DNA of 64,000 bases from Planctomycetota bacterium (lineage in GTDB: Bacteria; Planctomycetota; Planctomycetia; Pirellulales; UBA1268). The notes beneath the pieces were generated by a model. That model was not told the DNA's origin. It saw only the letters and a program-made list of their open reading frames with translations, and did no database searches. Both the position numbers and the translations under genes were made by a program. Position 1 is the first letter of the stretch. Every line of letters begins with the position of its first letter. The stretch covers positions 62,001 through 126,000 of the forward strand of contig QWOP01000085.1 in NCBI GenBank assembly GCA_003669605.1, read 5' to 3'. This document shows, in pieces, positions 50,831 to 60,349 of this stretch.

Positions 50831-53251
50831 ATGCGTGTGGCGAGCCTTGTGGGGGGTGGAACGCTCTGGCGGGGGCTGCTTTGTCTGGCGGCGTCTTTAC
50901 CGCTGGCGGATCGATCGAGCGGGAGTTGGGCCGCGGAGCCGCTGGCCGGGTTTTTGGCAGTCGATCGGGTGGAGCCGCAGCCGTTGGCCGCTGCCACAGC
51001 GCGGCTCATCGAAGGCCTCGAGGTGGTCGGGGCCCCACTTGGCGCTGCCGCGAAAGCGGCGCTTCAAGCCGCCCGGTCAGAGCCGGACGCTGCCCGAGCG
51101 ACTGCCGCCATCCAGGCGGTGCTCGATCCGCTGTGCGTGGCCGGCGTGTTGATCAATGCCGAGAGCCGGGTGTCGGTGGTCGAGGGGCCTGCCGCCAAGC
51201 AACTTATCCAGCAGGGCTGGACGACGTTCCTCGTCAAGGTTCACAACCTCGCCGGGATCACGCCCCAGTTGCGGATCGAGGGGCCAAACCTGCTGCCGAT
51301 GGTGAAGCGGAGCACGGGGAAGCCAGACCCGAATATCGAGATCACGCCGGCCGATGCCCGCGACCGCTGGCTCGATGCCACGTTCTTCACCAACCCGCCA
51401 CTCACCGCAGCGCTTTGCGGATTGGAACTTGAATACCGCATCCTCCAGCTTCATAGCCGTGACGCCGGCAAGCGGGAGGCACAGCTGGGGTTCAACGTCG
51501 GCCAGGGAACGCAGGATCTGGCCTTTCGGGCGACCGTTGCGATTCTCTTTGACTGCCTCCCCGCGGTGGAGGTAACGCTCGGCGTCCGCGATCACGACGA
51601 CACGCCGACGACCGCCTCCTTCGTGTTCCGCGATCGGTTTGGCCGCGTCCACCCCAACCCCGCCCGGCGATTGGCTCCCGATTTCTTCTTTCACGACCAG
51701 GTTTACCGGGCCGACGGCGAATCGATCGTCCTCCCTCCGGGTGACTATTCCGTCGAGCTTTCCCGCGGGCCGGAATACCGAGTGACGACGCGCTCGATCA
51801 CGATCCCCACCGGCGTGGCAACTCACCGCGAGGAGTTCCGGCTCGAGCGTTGGATCCAGCCCTCGCGACGCCGCTGGTTTTCCGGCGACCATCATGTCCA
51901 TGCCGCAGGTTGTGCCCACTATGAGAATCCCACGGCCGGCGTCGGCCCCGCCGACATGATGCGGCACATTGTCGGAGAGAATCTCGACGTCGGCTGCATC
52001 CTCTCCTGGGGGCCGTGCTGGTATGTCCAGAAGCAGCATTTCGAGGGGCGGACATCGGCTCTCTCCACCCCCGATACCTTGATGCGCTACGACGTGGAGG
52101 TGAGCGGATTCCCGTCGTCGCACGCCGGTCACCTCTGCTTGCTGCGGCTTACCGAAGACGACTATCCAGGGACAACGCTCATCGAGGAGTGGCCGAGTTG
52201 GACGCAGCCGGTGCTCGCCTGGGGCAAAGAGCAGGGGGGTGTCGTGGGCTATAGCCATTCCGGCTGGGGACTTGAGCTTCCCGACGTCATGCCGGGTGGG
52301 GGACGGGAGTTTCGTGGACAGAAGCCGTCCGGCCAGTGGCAGGGAAAGGCCGCGGCCTTGCTCCCCGACCTCGCCATGCCCCGTTTCGACGGCATTGGTG
52401 CCAATGAATACGTCGTCACCGCAGCGACCGGCGTGTGCGACTTCCTCTCCGCCGTCGACACCCCGGCGGTGTGGGAGCTCAATGTTTGGTACCACACCCT
52501 CAATTGCGGCCTCACCCCGCGGATCAGCGGCGAGACCGACTTCCCCTGTATCTACGGCGATAAGGTGGGGTTGGGACGGATTTACGTGAAGCTCGACGAG
52601 GGGCAACCGCTCGACTTCGATGCTTGGGTAAAGGGAGTCAAGGAGGGGCGGAGTTACTGCGGCGACGGGCTGTCGCATGTTCTCGAATTCAACGTTGATC
52701 ACGTCGCCGTCGGCGAGCCGGGGGATGGGGGAAAGACGAGCACGCGCGTCCTCGACGCCCCCGGCACGGTGACGGTGGCCTTTGATGTCGCGGGCTTGCT
52801 GGCCGACGCGAAGCCGACTCAGGCGACGGAGGCAATCCGCTCCCGCCGCCTCGACGAGAAGCCCTACTGGCACCTCGAACGCGCCCGCGTCGGCGACACG
52901 CGGCAGGTGCCGGTCGAGGTGATCGTCAACGGCAAGCCGGTAATCACGCACATCATCGAGGCCGACGGCAATCTCGAGGAACTGGCCTTCCGCGTTGACA
53001 TCGAACAATCGAGTTGGGTAGCGATCCGGATTTTTCCCAGCGTCCACACCAACCCCGTGTGGGTCGAGGTGGCGGGGAAGCCTGTCCGTGCCAGCCGGGG
53101 AAGCGCGGCGTGGTGCCGCGCCGCGGTCGATGTCTGCTGGAAGGCGAAGATGGGACAGATCCGCGAAGCGGAGCGAGCAGAGGCCCAGGCAGCCTATGAC
53201 GAAGCGCGGCGGTTTTATGATGCGGCGGTCGCGGAGGCGACGGTGGAATGA
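50831..53251 (+). CDS. CehA/McbA-like PHP metallohydrolase, exported
   Basis: The 806-residue protein has a signal (LLCLAASLPLADRSSGSWAA) and a central PHP-type metallohydrolase domain: WFSGDHHVHAAG near 355-366 (His-x-His pair), GVVGYSHSGWGLEL near 475 and GIGANEYVVTAA near 520. The N-terminal 350 residues contain a beta-rich carbohydrate-binding-like part, FVFRDRFGRVHPNPARR included, and the C-terminal 200 residues have another beta domain, VEVIVNGKPVITHIIE. CehA/McbA relatives hydrolyse esters or amides such as carbamates; substrate unknown. Its stop overlaps the next PHP gene by 4 bases (ATGA). Confidence 0.85.
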   Translation: MRVASLVGGGTLWRGLLCLAASLPLADRSSGSWAAEPLAGFLAVDRVEPQPLAAATARLIEGLEVVGAPLGAAAKAALQAARSEPDAARATAAIQAVLDPLCVAGVLINAESRVSVVEGPAAKQLIQQGWTTFLVKVHNLAGITPQLRIEGPNLLPMVKRSTGKPDPNIEITPADARDRWLDATFFTNPPLTAALCGLELEYRILQLHSRDAGKREAQLGFNVGQGTQDLAFRATVAILFDCLPAVEVTLGVRDHDDTPTTASFVFRDRFGRVHPNPARRLAPDFFFHDQVYRADGESIVLPPGDYSVELSRGPEYRVTTRSITIPTGVATHREEFRLERWIQPSRRRWFSGDHHVHAAGCAHYENPTAGVGPADMMRHIVGENLDVGCILSWGPCWYVQKQHFEGRTSALSTPDTLMRYDVEVSGFPSSHAGHLCLLRLTEDDYPGTTLIEEWPSWTQPVLAWGKEQGGVVGYSHSGWGLELPDVMPGGGREFRGQKPSGQWQGKAAALLPDLAMPRFDGIGANEYVVTAATGVCDFLSAVDTPAVWELNVWYHTLNCGLTPRISGETDFPCIYGDKVGLGRIYVKLDEGQPLDFDAWVKGVKEGRSYCGDGLSHVLEFNVDHVAVGEPGDGGKTSTRVLDAPGTVTVAFDVAGLLADAKPTQATEAIRSRRLDEKPYWHLERARVGDTRQVPVEVIVNGKPVITHIIEADGNLEELAFRVDIEQSSWVAIRIFPSVHTNPVWVEVAGKPVRASRGSAAWCRAAVDVCWKAKMGQIREAERAEAQAAYDEARRFYDAAVAEATVE

Positions 53252-54603
53252 ACCAGATTGTCACGCTGGGACGAGGAGTGATGACAGGTTCGCTGGTCTG
53301 GCCGGCGCTGGTCGTGTGCCTGGTGGCGTGGCACTTTCGTATCGGAGCTTGGGCAGAAGACGCGATCGACCGGCTCACGCCTTCAAAGGTGGCGGCGGTT
53401 CATGCGGCCGTCGAGGAGTTCGCCGCGACGCGGTCGACGCGCCAGCGGCCGGGGCCGTTTCATGAATACCGCTGCAATCTCCATGTTCATTCGGCCTTTT
53501 CGCACGACAGCCGGGGGACGATCGAGGAGATCGTGGCGGCGGCGAAGCGAGCGGGTACCGACGCGATCCTCTTCACCGAGCATCCGGCCGATGACTACGA
53601 CTTCGTCGCCGATGGCCATGCGGGATTCGTCGACGGCGTGCTCCTTGTGCCGGGGGCGGAGACGAAAGGGGTGCTCGTGTTTCCGCGCGACCCGGTGGCA
53701 GAGCATGGGGCACTCGAACCGCAGGATCTCGTGCGGCGCGTGCGGGCCCGCGACGGAATGAGTTTCCTCTCGCACCTCGAGGAGCGGATGGATTGGCAAC
53801 TCGACAGTCTCACCGGCTGCGAGATCTACAACACCCACGCCGACGCCAAGGAGGAGACGCGGCTCTTCTCCCTGATGAAAAACCCGCTCTGGCTGCTGCA
53901 GGTGAAGGTGCTGCTCGATCGTTATCCGCAGGAGGCCCTCGCCGCGCTCTTTGATTATCCGGCCGAGTACCTGAAGCGGTTTGACGAGCTCTGTGCGCAC
54001 GCTCCCCACACCGGCATCTCGGCCAACGATGCCCACCAGAATGTCGGCTTGCGGATCACGCTTCTCGAAGGGGGGAAGGTCCGCGTGGCAAGTGCCCTCG
54101 ACGAGGAGCTGACAATCCTCGACCGGGCGCTGGTGGCGGCGTTTATTCCGATCCCGGACGACGCCGAGCCGGGCGACCTCGTCTTCAGCCTCCAGCTCGA
54201 TCCCTACCAGCAGAGCCTGCGGCATGTGGCCACGCATCTCCTCGCCATGGAGCTCTCACGCGATGGTATTCAGGAGGCGCTCGTCGCCGGGCGGGCGTTC
54301 GTGGCCTTCGATTGGATCGCCGACGCCAGGGGGTTTGAGTTTGTCGCCGACGATGGCGATGGCCGGCACGAGATGGGGAGCCGGTTGCCGCTCGATCCGG
54401 CCCTGACGCTCCGCGGCTGGGCGCCCCTCGCTGGCCAGTGGAAGGTTTTCAATCGGGGGCAGCTCGTCCACGAGGCCAGCGGCGACGAGTTTTCCTACAG
54501 GCCCTGCGGCGTGGGCAACCATCGTGTGGAATTATGGCTCGATGTTGCGGGGCGGTCCCTGCCGTGGGTGCTCTCCAATCCGATGTATGTCGTCGACCGC
54601 TGA
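53248..54603 (+). CDS. PHP domain-containing protein, membrane-anchored or exported
   Basis: The 451-residue protein has a hydrophobic signal or anchor (SLVWPALVVCLVAWHFRIGA, 15-34) and a PHP metal domain: CNLHVHSAFSHDSRGTIEEI near 75-94 (HxH motif), ILFTEHPADDY near 107 (Glu-His), GAETKGVLVFP near 135 and SHLEERMDW near 175, with NDAHQN near 267. The C-terminal third is a beta sandwich, VAFDWIADARGFEFVADDG included. It is coupled to the first PHP protein by an ATGA overlap. Both genes carry PHP signatures, so they may act together on an extracellular ester or polymer. Confidence 0.85.
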   Translation: MNQIVTLGRGVMTGSLVWPALVVCLVAWHFRIGAWAEDAIDRLTPSKVAAVHAAVEEFAATRSTRQRPGPFHEYRCNLHVHSAFSHDSRGTIEEIVAAAKRAGTDAILFTEHPADDYDFVADGHAGFVDGVLLVPGAETKGVLVFPRDPVAEHGALEPQDLVRRVRARDGMSFLSHLEERMDWQLDSLTGCEIYNTHADAKEETRLFSLMKNPLWLLQVKVLLDRYPQEALAALFDYPAEYLKRFDELCAHAPHTGISANDAHQNVGLRITLLEGGKVRVASALDEELTILDRALVAAFIPIPDDAEPGDLVFSLQLDPYQQSLRHVATHLLAMELSRDGIQEALVAGRAFVAFDWIADARGFEFVADDGDGRHEMGSRLPLDPALTLRGWAPLAGQWKVFNRGQLVHEASGDEFSYRPCGVGNHRVELWLDVAGRSLPWVLSNPMYVVDR

Positions 54604-54641
54604 AGGCAGTCAATATCCCTCTCTTTTCGAGGTTCCTTTCT

Positions 54642-56564
54642 ATGCTTGATATCCCTGCCGCGGGGCAGCCCGCGCACCCTGCCGCTCCTGGCATCCTGGT
54701 GATTCTCGGAGCCTCGGGTGACCTTACCAAGCGGTTGCTGATGCCGGCGCTTTTGAACCTCGCCTGTGACCGGCTTCTCCCCGAGGGGTTCGCCGTCGTC
54801 GGTATGGGACGCGACCTGATGACGACGGAGGACTTCCGCAGCCGGCAGCGGGCCGATATTCGCACGTTTGCCACCCGCGCGCGCGTTGACGAAGAGCGCT
54901 GGATGTGGCTCGAATCGAGGCTCCACTACCTCTCCGGCGAGTTTGACGACGCCGCTGCCTTTCTGCGGCTGCGTGCGTTGGTGGACGAGGTTGCCGCGGA
55001 GGTGGGGGCCACCGGCAATACGCTTCTCTACCTGGCGATCTCCCCCGACTTTTTCACGCTTGTCAACCGGCAGCTCGACGCCGCTGGGTTCACCCAGATG
55101 CCCGGAGCAAAGCGGATCATCGTCGAGAAACCGTTCGGCAAGGATCTCACCTCCGCCCGGGGCCTCAACCAGTCGTTGCTGGAACACTGGCCGGAGGAGG
55201 AGATCTACCGCATCGACCATTACCTGGGGAAGGAGACGGTGCAGAATCTGCTCGCGTTCCGGCTGGCCAATGGGATGTTCGCACCGCTTTGGAATGCACA
55301 GCACATCGACCACATCCAGATCTCGGCCATGGAGACGGTGGGGGTGGAAACGCGGGGCGGATACTACGATCGCACCGGCGTCGTTCGCGACATGCTTCAG
55401 AACCATCTCCTTCAGATGATGGCCTACGTCTGCATGGAACTCCCGGAGTCGCTCGACCCGGCGACCGTCCGCGACGCGAAGTCGACGTTGCTGCGGAGTG
55501 TCCGCCTCATGGAGAGCGGTGATGTCGCAGGGGCCTGCGTTCGCGGTCAGTATGGGGCGGGGAAGAAAGCCGACGGTTCGGCAGCGGTGGCCTACCGGGA
55601 AGAGCCCGCTGTCGACCCCCAGTCCAACACCGAGACCTTCGCTGCCATCCGACTCCATGTTGACAACGACCGCTGGCGGGGAATGCCGGTCTATCTCCGT
55701 TCGGGGAAATCGCTCTGGAAGCGGGGGACCGAGATTATCGTCCAGTTCCGGCCGACCGCAGGAGCCGATGCCAACCTGCTCGTGTTTCATATCCAGCCCT
55801 TCCAAGCTGTCGAGATCCGCATGTACGCCAAGCGTCCCGGACCGACGTTTGCCCTCCAGCGGGCGGGGATGCGTTTCGACTATGCCGACTCCTTTGAAGC
55901 GGCCCGTGGCACCGGGTACGAAGTGCTGCTTTACAGTGCCTTGAGCGGCGATCCGACGCTCTTCTCGCGGACCGATTTTGTGGAGCGGTCGTGGGAGATT
56001 GTGCAGCCGGTGCTCGACTTTTGGTCGGCCACTCCGGCGGCCGACTATCCAAACTACGCTGCCGGGACGTGGGGCCCGCTGGCTGCTGCCGGGCTCCTCA
56101 CGCGCGACGGCCGATGTTGGCACGAGATCCTCAATGCCGCCGTTCTCTCGCAGTCGGCTTTCTTTGCCGCTGCCCCTGCGGTGCTCCTCAACAATCTCCT
56201 CTTGGCACTGCGGCCGCTGGCGCTTGAGGCTGGTGCCGATGTCGTGGTGCAGGGGGCGCTCGACGATTGCATGTACTTTGTCTGCCGCGGGGAACTGGTG
56301 GCGCTCGGGGCCGGTGGCACTTCCCTGGGAATGGTCCGCGAAGGGGAGTTTTTCGGCGAGATGGCGGTCCTCTTCGACCAACCGCGCAGCGCCACCGTCC
56401 GTGCCATCACCCCCTGCGATCTCCTGGTGCTCGACGGGCCTGAGTTTCGCCGCATCGTCCGCGACTTCCCCCATGCCGATGCCGAGTTCCGCCGGATCGC
56501 AGTCGGTCGCCGCAGTGCCGATGAAGCGGTCACAGCGCCCGACAAAGCGATCCCGACTCCCTAA
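54642..56564 (+). CDS. zwf: glucose-6-phosphate dehydrogenase fused to a cyclic-nucleotide-binding domain
   Basis: The 640-residue protein starts with a complete glucose-6-phosphate dehydrogenase: GASGDLTKR (23-31, NADP loop), EKPFGKD (162-168) and the catalytic RIDHYLGKE (190-198) are all intact, and PVYLRSGK appears near 350. The enzyme domain ends near residue 490. Residues 505-625 are a separate cyclic-nucleotide-binding (CAP_ED) domain, with VVVQGALDDCMYFVCRGELV and the phosphate-binding cassette FGEMAVLFDQPRSATVR, where the Glu and Arg that bind cAMP are kept. Zwf is usually about 490 residues without such a tail. Second-messenger control of the pentose phosphate entry step is the inference. 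Confidence 0.92.
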   Translation: MLDIPAAGQPAHPAAPGILVILGASGDLTKRLLMPALLNLACDRLLPEGFAVVGMGRDLMTTEDFRSRQRADIRTFATRARVDEERWMWLESRLHYLSGEFDDAAAFLRLRALVDEVAAEVGATGNTLLYLAISPDFFTLVNRQLDAAGFTQMPGAKRIIVEKPFGKDLTSARGLNQSLLEHWPEEEIYRIDHYLGKETVQNLLAFRLANGMFAPLWNAQHIDHIQISAMETVGVETRGGYYDRTGVVRDMLQNHLLQMMAYVCMELPESLDPATVRDAKSTLLRSVRLMESGDVAGACVRGQYGAGKKADGSAAVAYREEPAVDPQSNTETFAAIRLHVDNDRWRGMPVYLRSGKSLWKRGTEIIVQFRPTAGADANLLVFHIQPFQAVEIRMYAKRPGPTFALQRAGMRFDYADSFEAARGTGYEVLLYSALSGDPTLFSRTDFVERSWEIVQPVLDFWSATPAADYPNYAAGTWGPLAAAGLLTRDGRCWHEILNAAVLSQSAFFAAAPAVLLNNLLLALRPLALEAGADVVVQGALDDCMYFVCRGELVALGAGGTSLGMVREGEFFGEMAVLFDQPRSATVRAITPCDLLVLDGPEFRRIVRDFPHADAEFRRIAVGRRSADEAVTAPDKAIPTP

Positions 56565-56588
56565 AACGGATGGCCAACCAAGGGTGGA

Positions 56589-59500
56589 TTAGCGTGCCTC
56601 TCTGACCGTCGGTTGTGCGGCCACGGTTCGCAGGCCGTTGAGCCGCCTGGCGGCCCAGGTCTCGAGATTGGTCCGGCTGATGTCGGCGCCGGCGGTTGAA
56701 AGCAACTGTTCGAGAAACTCCTCTGCCTGCTTTCGTGTTCCCTGTTGCAGATAAAAGTCAACTGCATGCCCTGCAGGAGCGATGTCGGCACCGCCTGCTG
56801 CGACGGCTGCGAGGAAATCCTGTTCGGCGTCGAGTCGCTTTCCCAAAGCGGCCGCACCGCGCGCGGCGAGCAGCGTCTTGGCCTGCTCCGGCACGCTCTC
56901 GATTCCCCGAGCGATCACCATCTCGGCCGCATCGCGGTCTCCTCCCGACAGGTGCCACCGGGCAAGCCACAGCCAGGTGTCGGGATTCTCCGCTTGAGCC
57001 TCGGTGGCCCGGACGAACAGTTTCCCTGCTTCCTCGTGGCGCCCCGCCCGCTCGCTTTGTCGCCCCAGCCAGAGGAGTGTTTCGGAATCGGCATGCTCGA
57101 TTTTTATCGTCCGCATAGCACGCGATACTGCCGACCCGATATCCCCTCTCTGCAGGTCGGCCTCGATGCTCGTCCGCATCGCACCACCGAGTTCGACCGG
57201 GGCTACCGCTGGCCGGAGGAGATCGGCCTCAGCGAAACGGCCGGCCCGGGTGAGCGTCGCGACGAGGTCGCGCGTGAGCGGGGCGTTGTCGGGGCCGCAG
57301 GCCCGGGCCTGCTTCAAGTGATCGATGGCTGCGGTGAGATCGTTGCCGATGAGGGCGATGTCGGCGGCCAGGCCTGCGATGACCTGCCAACCAGCTCTGT
57401 CGTTTGCCGCCTCCACCAGCAGGAGGGAAGCATCCCGGAGCAGGCCAGCTTCCAGCGCCGGCATGCGGTAGGGAGCCGCAGGGGTGATTTCGCTGCCCCG
57501 TTCGCCTGCTTTTGCTTGGGCGACAAGGGCGGCAGCCCTGGCTACGCGGCTCCGCGGAGTATCAGCCCCATCAACCCGCACGACTTCCGCCGCAGCGGCG
57601 CGGCCCATGTCCGCGTCAGCCTGCCGGGCGGCGAGGAGTGCCAGTCCGAGAGGCGCCCGAAAGTCGTCTGGCAGTCGCTTCGCGGCCCGCTGCCAGAGGG
57701 CCCGCGATTGGTCGAGCCAGCCGGCGTCGGCGGCCATCCCGGCCAGCGACTGGAAAACCTGAAGGGAGTCGGTGGCATCGGGGAGTCCGTCGGCCAGCGT
57801 GGCCAACCGTTCCAGCCAGGCCCGGTCGTCGGCACCGGCAGCAGACCGCTCAGACATGGCAAGGGCCACGAGCACCACCGGGTCGTTCCGCGACGAATCG
57901 GGCAATTGGGAGAATGCCGTGCGGACACCGTCGATCTCCTCCTGGCGGGAGAGCAGCGAGAATCGCCTGGCATGGAGCCAGGGCCGGCTTTGAACGTCGT
58001 TGGGTGAGGCGTCGAGTGCGGCCAGGGCGGCAGTCACATCCCCCCCAGATGCGAGGATGTCGGCGCGAGCCAGTGCCAGTGGCCACGGTTTGATTCCAGG
58101 CCGTGCTTCGATTTCCTGAAGCACGTTCTCAACGGCACCCCAGTCGCGAGTGGCCGGGGGTTGCGTCTGCTCGACAGCGATCATTGTCCGGAGAACTGGC
58201 AGCAACGATTGCTCCCGCCGCCCGCTGGCCAGGCCGCGGTTCTTCCCCTCCGTTGCTCCCGCGGCATCGTGCCGTTTCGGACTGTGCAGATGCTGCTTGA
58301 GGGTCTGGATGGTGGCGACGGCGGCGTCGTTTTGGCCGAGGTTGAGTTGGGCTGATGCAAGCCCTGCCAAGATGACGTTGGAGATGTCTCCGGGCTTCGC
58401 GTACTGCTGAAAAAGAGCCAGCCGCAGGTCGGAGTCACCGAGCAAGTCGTGGCAGTGCGCCAGCATGAGATCAATCCGAAACTTCGCCGCTGGGGGTACG
58501 TGCGGCCGACTCTGGTTGAGGAGTTGCTCCGCACGATACCACTGGTGCTTTTCATACAGCAGTCTCGCCTCGAGGAGGATCAAGGCCGGATGGTCGGGTT
58601 TGAGTTGCTCCCTGGCAGCGGCAAGCGCTGCGGCGAGCGCCCCTAAAGAGTCGGGCTCGATCTTCATCCCCGCCACAAACCGCAGCAGCGGTGGTGCATC
58701 GGCATATTTCCTCAGCCCCTCAGCGAGCATGTCGAGGATCTCGGTCTGCGAGCCGGTGTGCTGCAGATAGTTTGCCGCCGAGAGGAAAATCTCCTTGTGG
58801 TCTGGGAACCGCTGGCGGGCCTCTGCAAACGCGGTGGCGGCGGCCGGGCTGTCGTCGTTGGTTTTCATCCGGGCGTCGGCAAGGATCGCGGCGGCGTCGG
58901 TCGGGTCGACTTCAGCCGCTCGGGACGCCGCCGCACGGGCTGCCTCATGATCGTTTGCTGCCGCCTTCATCTGCGAGTAGGCAAGCAGCACCTTGGAGCT
59001 GTCGGGGTGGAGTTCGTAGGCCCGTTCAAGCACGGCGTCGGCAGCGTCTGGAGCGCGGAGCCGCTCCCGCAGCAGTTTGGCGAGGAGAAGGAAGGCGGCG
59101 GGAGGCGATGATGGTTGGACAACGCTCTCCTCGGTCGTCTGGGGCAGAGGAAACGACTGCGTTTGGAGGTCGAAGCCGGTGAGGCGGGCGAGGATCGAGC
59201 CGGCACGCTCGATGTCACCGGATCCCAGCCACGACTTCGTCAGGAGAATGTCGACGGTGTCGGCGTCGATGGTTGCCTCCCCGCGGTCGATTGCCCCCCG
59301 GAGGACGAGGAAGTGCTCGCGGGCTTCGGCATATTGTTGCTTGGCGAGTTTGAGTTCACCGAGCTGCCGGCGGAGTGCGGGGCTCTCCGGCCGCTGCCGC
59401 ACCGCTGCCTCGGCGGTATCGAAGGCGTTGGTGATATCGTCTTGTCGCGTCTGGGGGAGGGAGGCCCGGCGGAGGAGCAGAATTGCGTATTCCTCCAGGA

Positions 59501-59720
59501 CGACCGGGTCTGGCCGCGGGCCGGCGGCGTCGAGATAGGCCCGGTAGCGGTCGATGGCCTCGGGCTCATTGCCGTCGGCTGATGCCTGCCGCGCCGCGTC
59601 GAGCGTGCTGCGGGCGATGGCGGCGAGTCGGCTTGAAAATCTGTCGATTGCGGCCGGCACCACCACGCTGAAAACGCCAAGGAGCGCGACAAAGAGGATG
59701 ATGGGGAGGAGTCGCTTCAT
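56589..59720 (-). CDS. large TPR-repeat protein, membrane-anchored
   Basis: The 1043-residue protein has an N-terminal membrane segment or signal (LLPIILFVALLGVFSVVVPA, 4-23) and then mostly tetratricopeptide repeats, such as AVRQRPESPALRRQLGELKL, AAEVDPTDAAAILADARMK, LLWLGRQSERAGRHEEAGKL and TWLWLARWHLSGGDRDAAEM. It resembles the TPR proteins that assemble exopolysaccharide or outer-membrane export machines (PEP-CTERM/EpsL-like), but no specific class is identified. It converges with zwf (24-base gap). The start at 59720 matches the hydrophobic beginning, and no ribosome site is conspicuous. Confidence 0.86.
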   Translation of the reverse strand: MKRLLPIILFVALLGVFSVVVPAAIDRFSSRLAAIARSTLDAARQASADGNEPEAIDRYRAYLDAAGPRPDPVVLEEYAILLLRRASLPQTRQDDITNAFDTAEAAVRQRPESPALRRQLGELKLAKQQYAEAREHFLVLRGAIDRGEATIDADTVDILLTKSWLGSGDIERAGSILARLTGFDLQTQSFPLPQTTEESVVQPSSPPAAFLLLAKLLRERLRAPDAADAVLERAYELHPDSSKVLLAYSQMKAAANDHEAARAAASRAAEVDPTDAAAILADARMKTNDDSPAAATAFAEARQRFPDHKEIFLSAANYLQHTGSQTEILDMLAEGLRKYADAPPLLRFVAGMKIEPDSLGALAAALAAAREQLKPDHPALILLEARLLYEKHQWYRAEQLLNQSRPHVPPAAKFRIDLMLAHCHDLLGDSDLRLALFQQYAKPGDISNVILAGLASAQLNLGQNDAAVATIQTLKQHLHSPKRHDAAGATEGKNRGLASGRREQSLLPVLRTMIAVEQTQPPATRDWGAVENVLQEIEARPGIKPWPLALARADILASGGDVTAALAALDASPNDVQSRPWLHARRFSLLSRQEEIDGVRTAFSQLPDSSRNDPVVLVALAMSERSAAGADDRAWLERLATLADGLPDATDSLQVFQSLAGMAADAGWLDQSRALWQRAAKRLPDDFRAPLGLALLAARQADADMGRAAAAEVVRVDGADTPRSRVARAAALVAQAKAGERGSEITPAAPYRMPALEAGLLRDASLLLVEAANDRAGWQVIAGLAADIALIGNDLTAAIDHLKQARACGPDNAPLTRDLVATLTRAGRFAEADLLRPAVAPVELGGAMRTSIEADLQRGDIGSAVSRAMRTIKIEHADSETLLWLGRQSERAGRHEEAGKLFVRATEAQAENPDTWLWLARWHLSGGDRDAAEMVIARGIESVPEQAKTLLAARGAAALGKRLDAEQDFLAAVAAGGADIAPAGHAVDFYLQQGTRKQAEEFLEQLLSTAGADISRTNLETWAARRLNGLRTVAAQPTVREAR

Positions 59721-59814
59721 GGCGCTGTCGGTCCTTTGTCGAGGTGCCCCGTCGTCGATCGGTGACGTGGCCTCCGTGCGTGCTGAACGCTCAGCGACTC
59801 CGCGAGCAGGCCGG

Positions 59815-59918
59815 GGTTATTGCCGGCCCTTGCCGCACGAGGCAGTCGCGAGTGCGCAGCACTGGAGAAAACCGAGAGTATCCGAAGTGGAAAAAAGCAA
59901 AGGATGATTGTTTCCAGG
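59815..59918 (+). repeat. dispersed multi-hairpin intergenic repeat
   Basis: The copy reads GGTTATTGCCGGCCCTTGCC, GCACGAGGCAGTCGCGAGTG, CGCAGCACTGGAGAAAACCG and GAAGTGGAAAAAAGCAAAGG and ends TTTCCAG, the plus orientation of the copy at 28356. The AGTGC-GC-AGCACT stem and the GTGGAAA/TTTCCA arms are kept, though the latter is weaker than in other copies. Confidence 0.85.
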
Positions 59919-60199
59919 GAAAAAGAGAACGACCAGACGGATGAGGAGCGGAAAGCCGAAGTCAAAAACAAGAGCCAGCAGTGGTCTCTCGGTGGGGGTT
60001 AATGATACCAGCCATCGCCAGAGGAGGTGTCCGTGGCTGCGTTGCGAGAACCGTGGCAGCACGTGTTTGCAGCCGTCACGTGCACTTGGCATCGGTTCGC
60101 GCGCCGGCGGGGCCGCTCCGGCCCCATATCCCGTGGCTCGCTGTACCGCGCGGACGGATTCTTTTTGTGGGCCGTTGCAGGCTGGGGACAGGCTGGGAA

Positions 60200-60205
60200 T
60201 AGACT
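60200..60205 (+). promoter_or_regulatory. candidate -10 element TAGACT
   Basis: TAGACT lies 144 bases before the acylase ATG, giving a longer leader than the other hexamers in the window. No -35 box is clear. Confidence 0.25.
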
Positions 60206-60349
60206 GCCTGCTGAGAATGGTCTGCGGCGAGAAAAAGGAAGTGTCTGCGGCGATACGTCGAGCAGTGGCAGTTGGGGGGAAGACACCGACCGCCGGCGAG
60301 CGGGAAGCCGACTCGCAGCGGTCGTCACGATTCACCGGGAGGGGATTGA

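Larger units (their letters stand above)
59721..60349. other. 629-base intergenic region between divergent TPR and acylase genes
   Basis: The region holds one copy of the dispersed repeat (59815-59918), and upstream of the acylase a TAGACT hexamer (60200-60205) and a GGGAGGGG ribosome site (60337-60344). Open frames across it have poor residue composition and no family resemblance, so no gene is called. The stretch 59919-60199 shows nothing recognisable. Confidence 0.6.

Noticed and set aside
51077-53047. 656-residue antisense frame in the CehA-like gene
   Set aside because: It is a GC-driven shadow; the plus-strand frame contains the PHP motifs.
54495-56474. 659-residue open frame antisense to zwf
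   Set aside because: The plus-strand frame is a clear glucose-6-phosphate dehydrogenase; the antisense frame is open only because of the high GC content.
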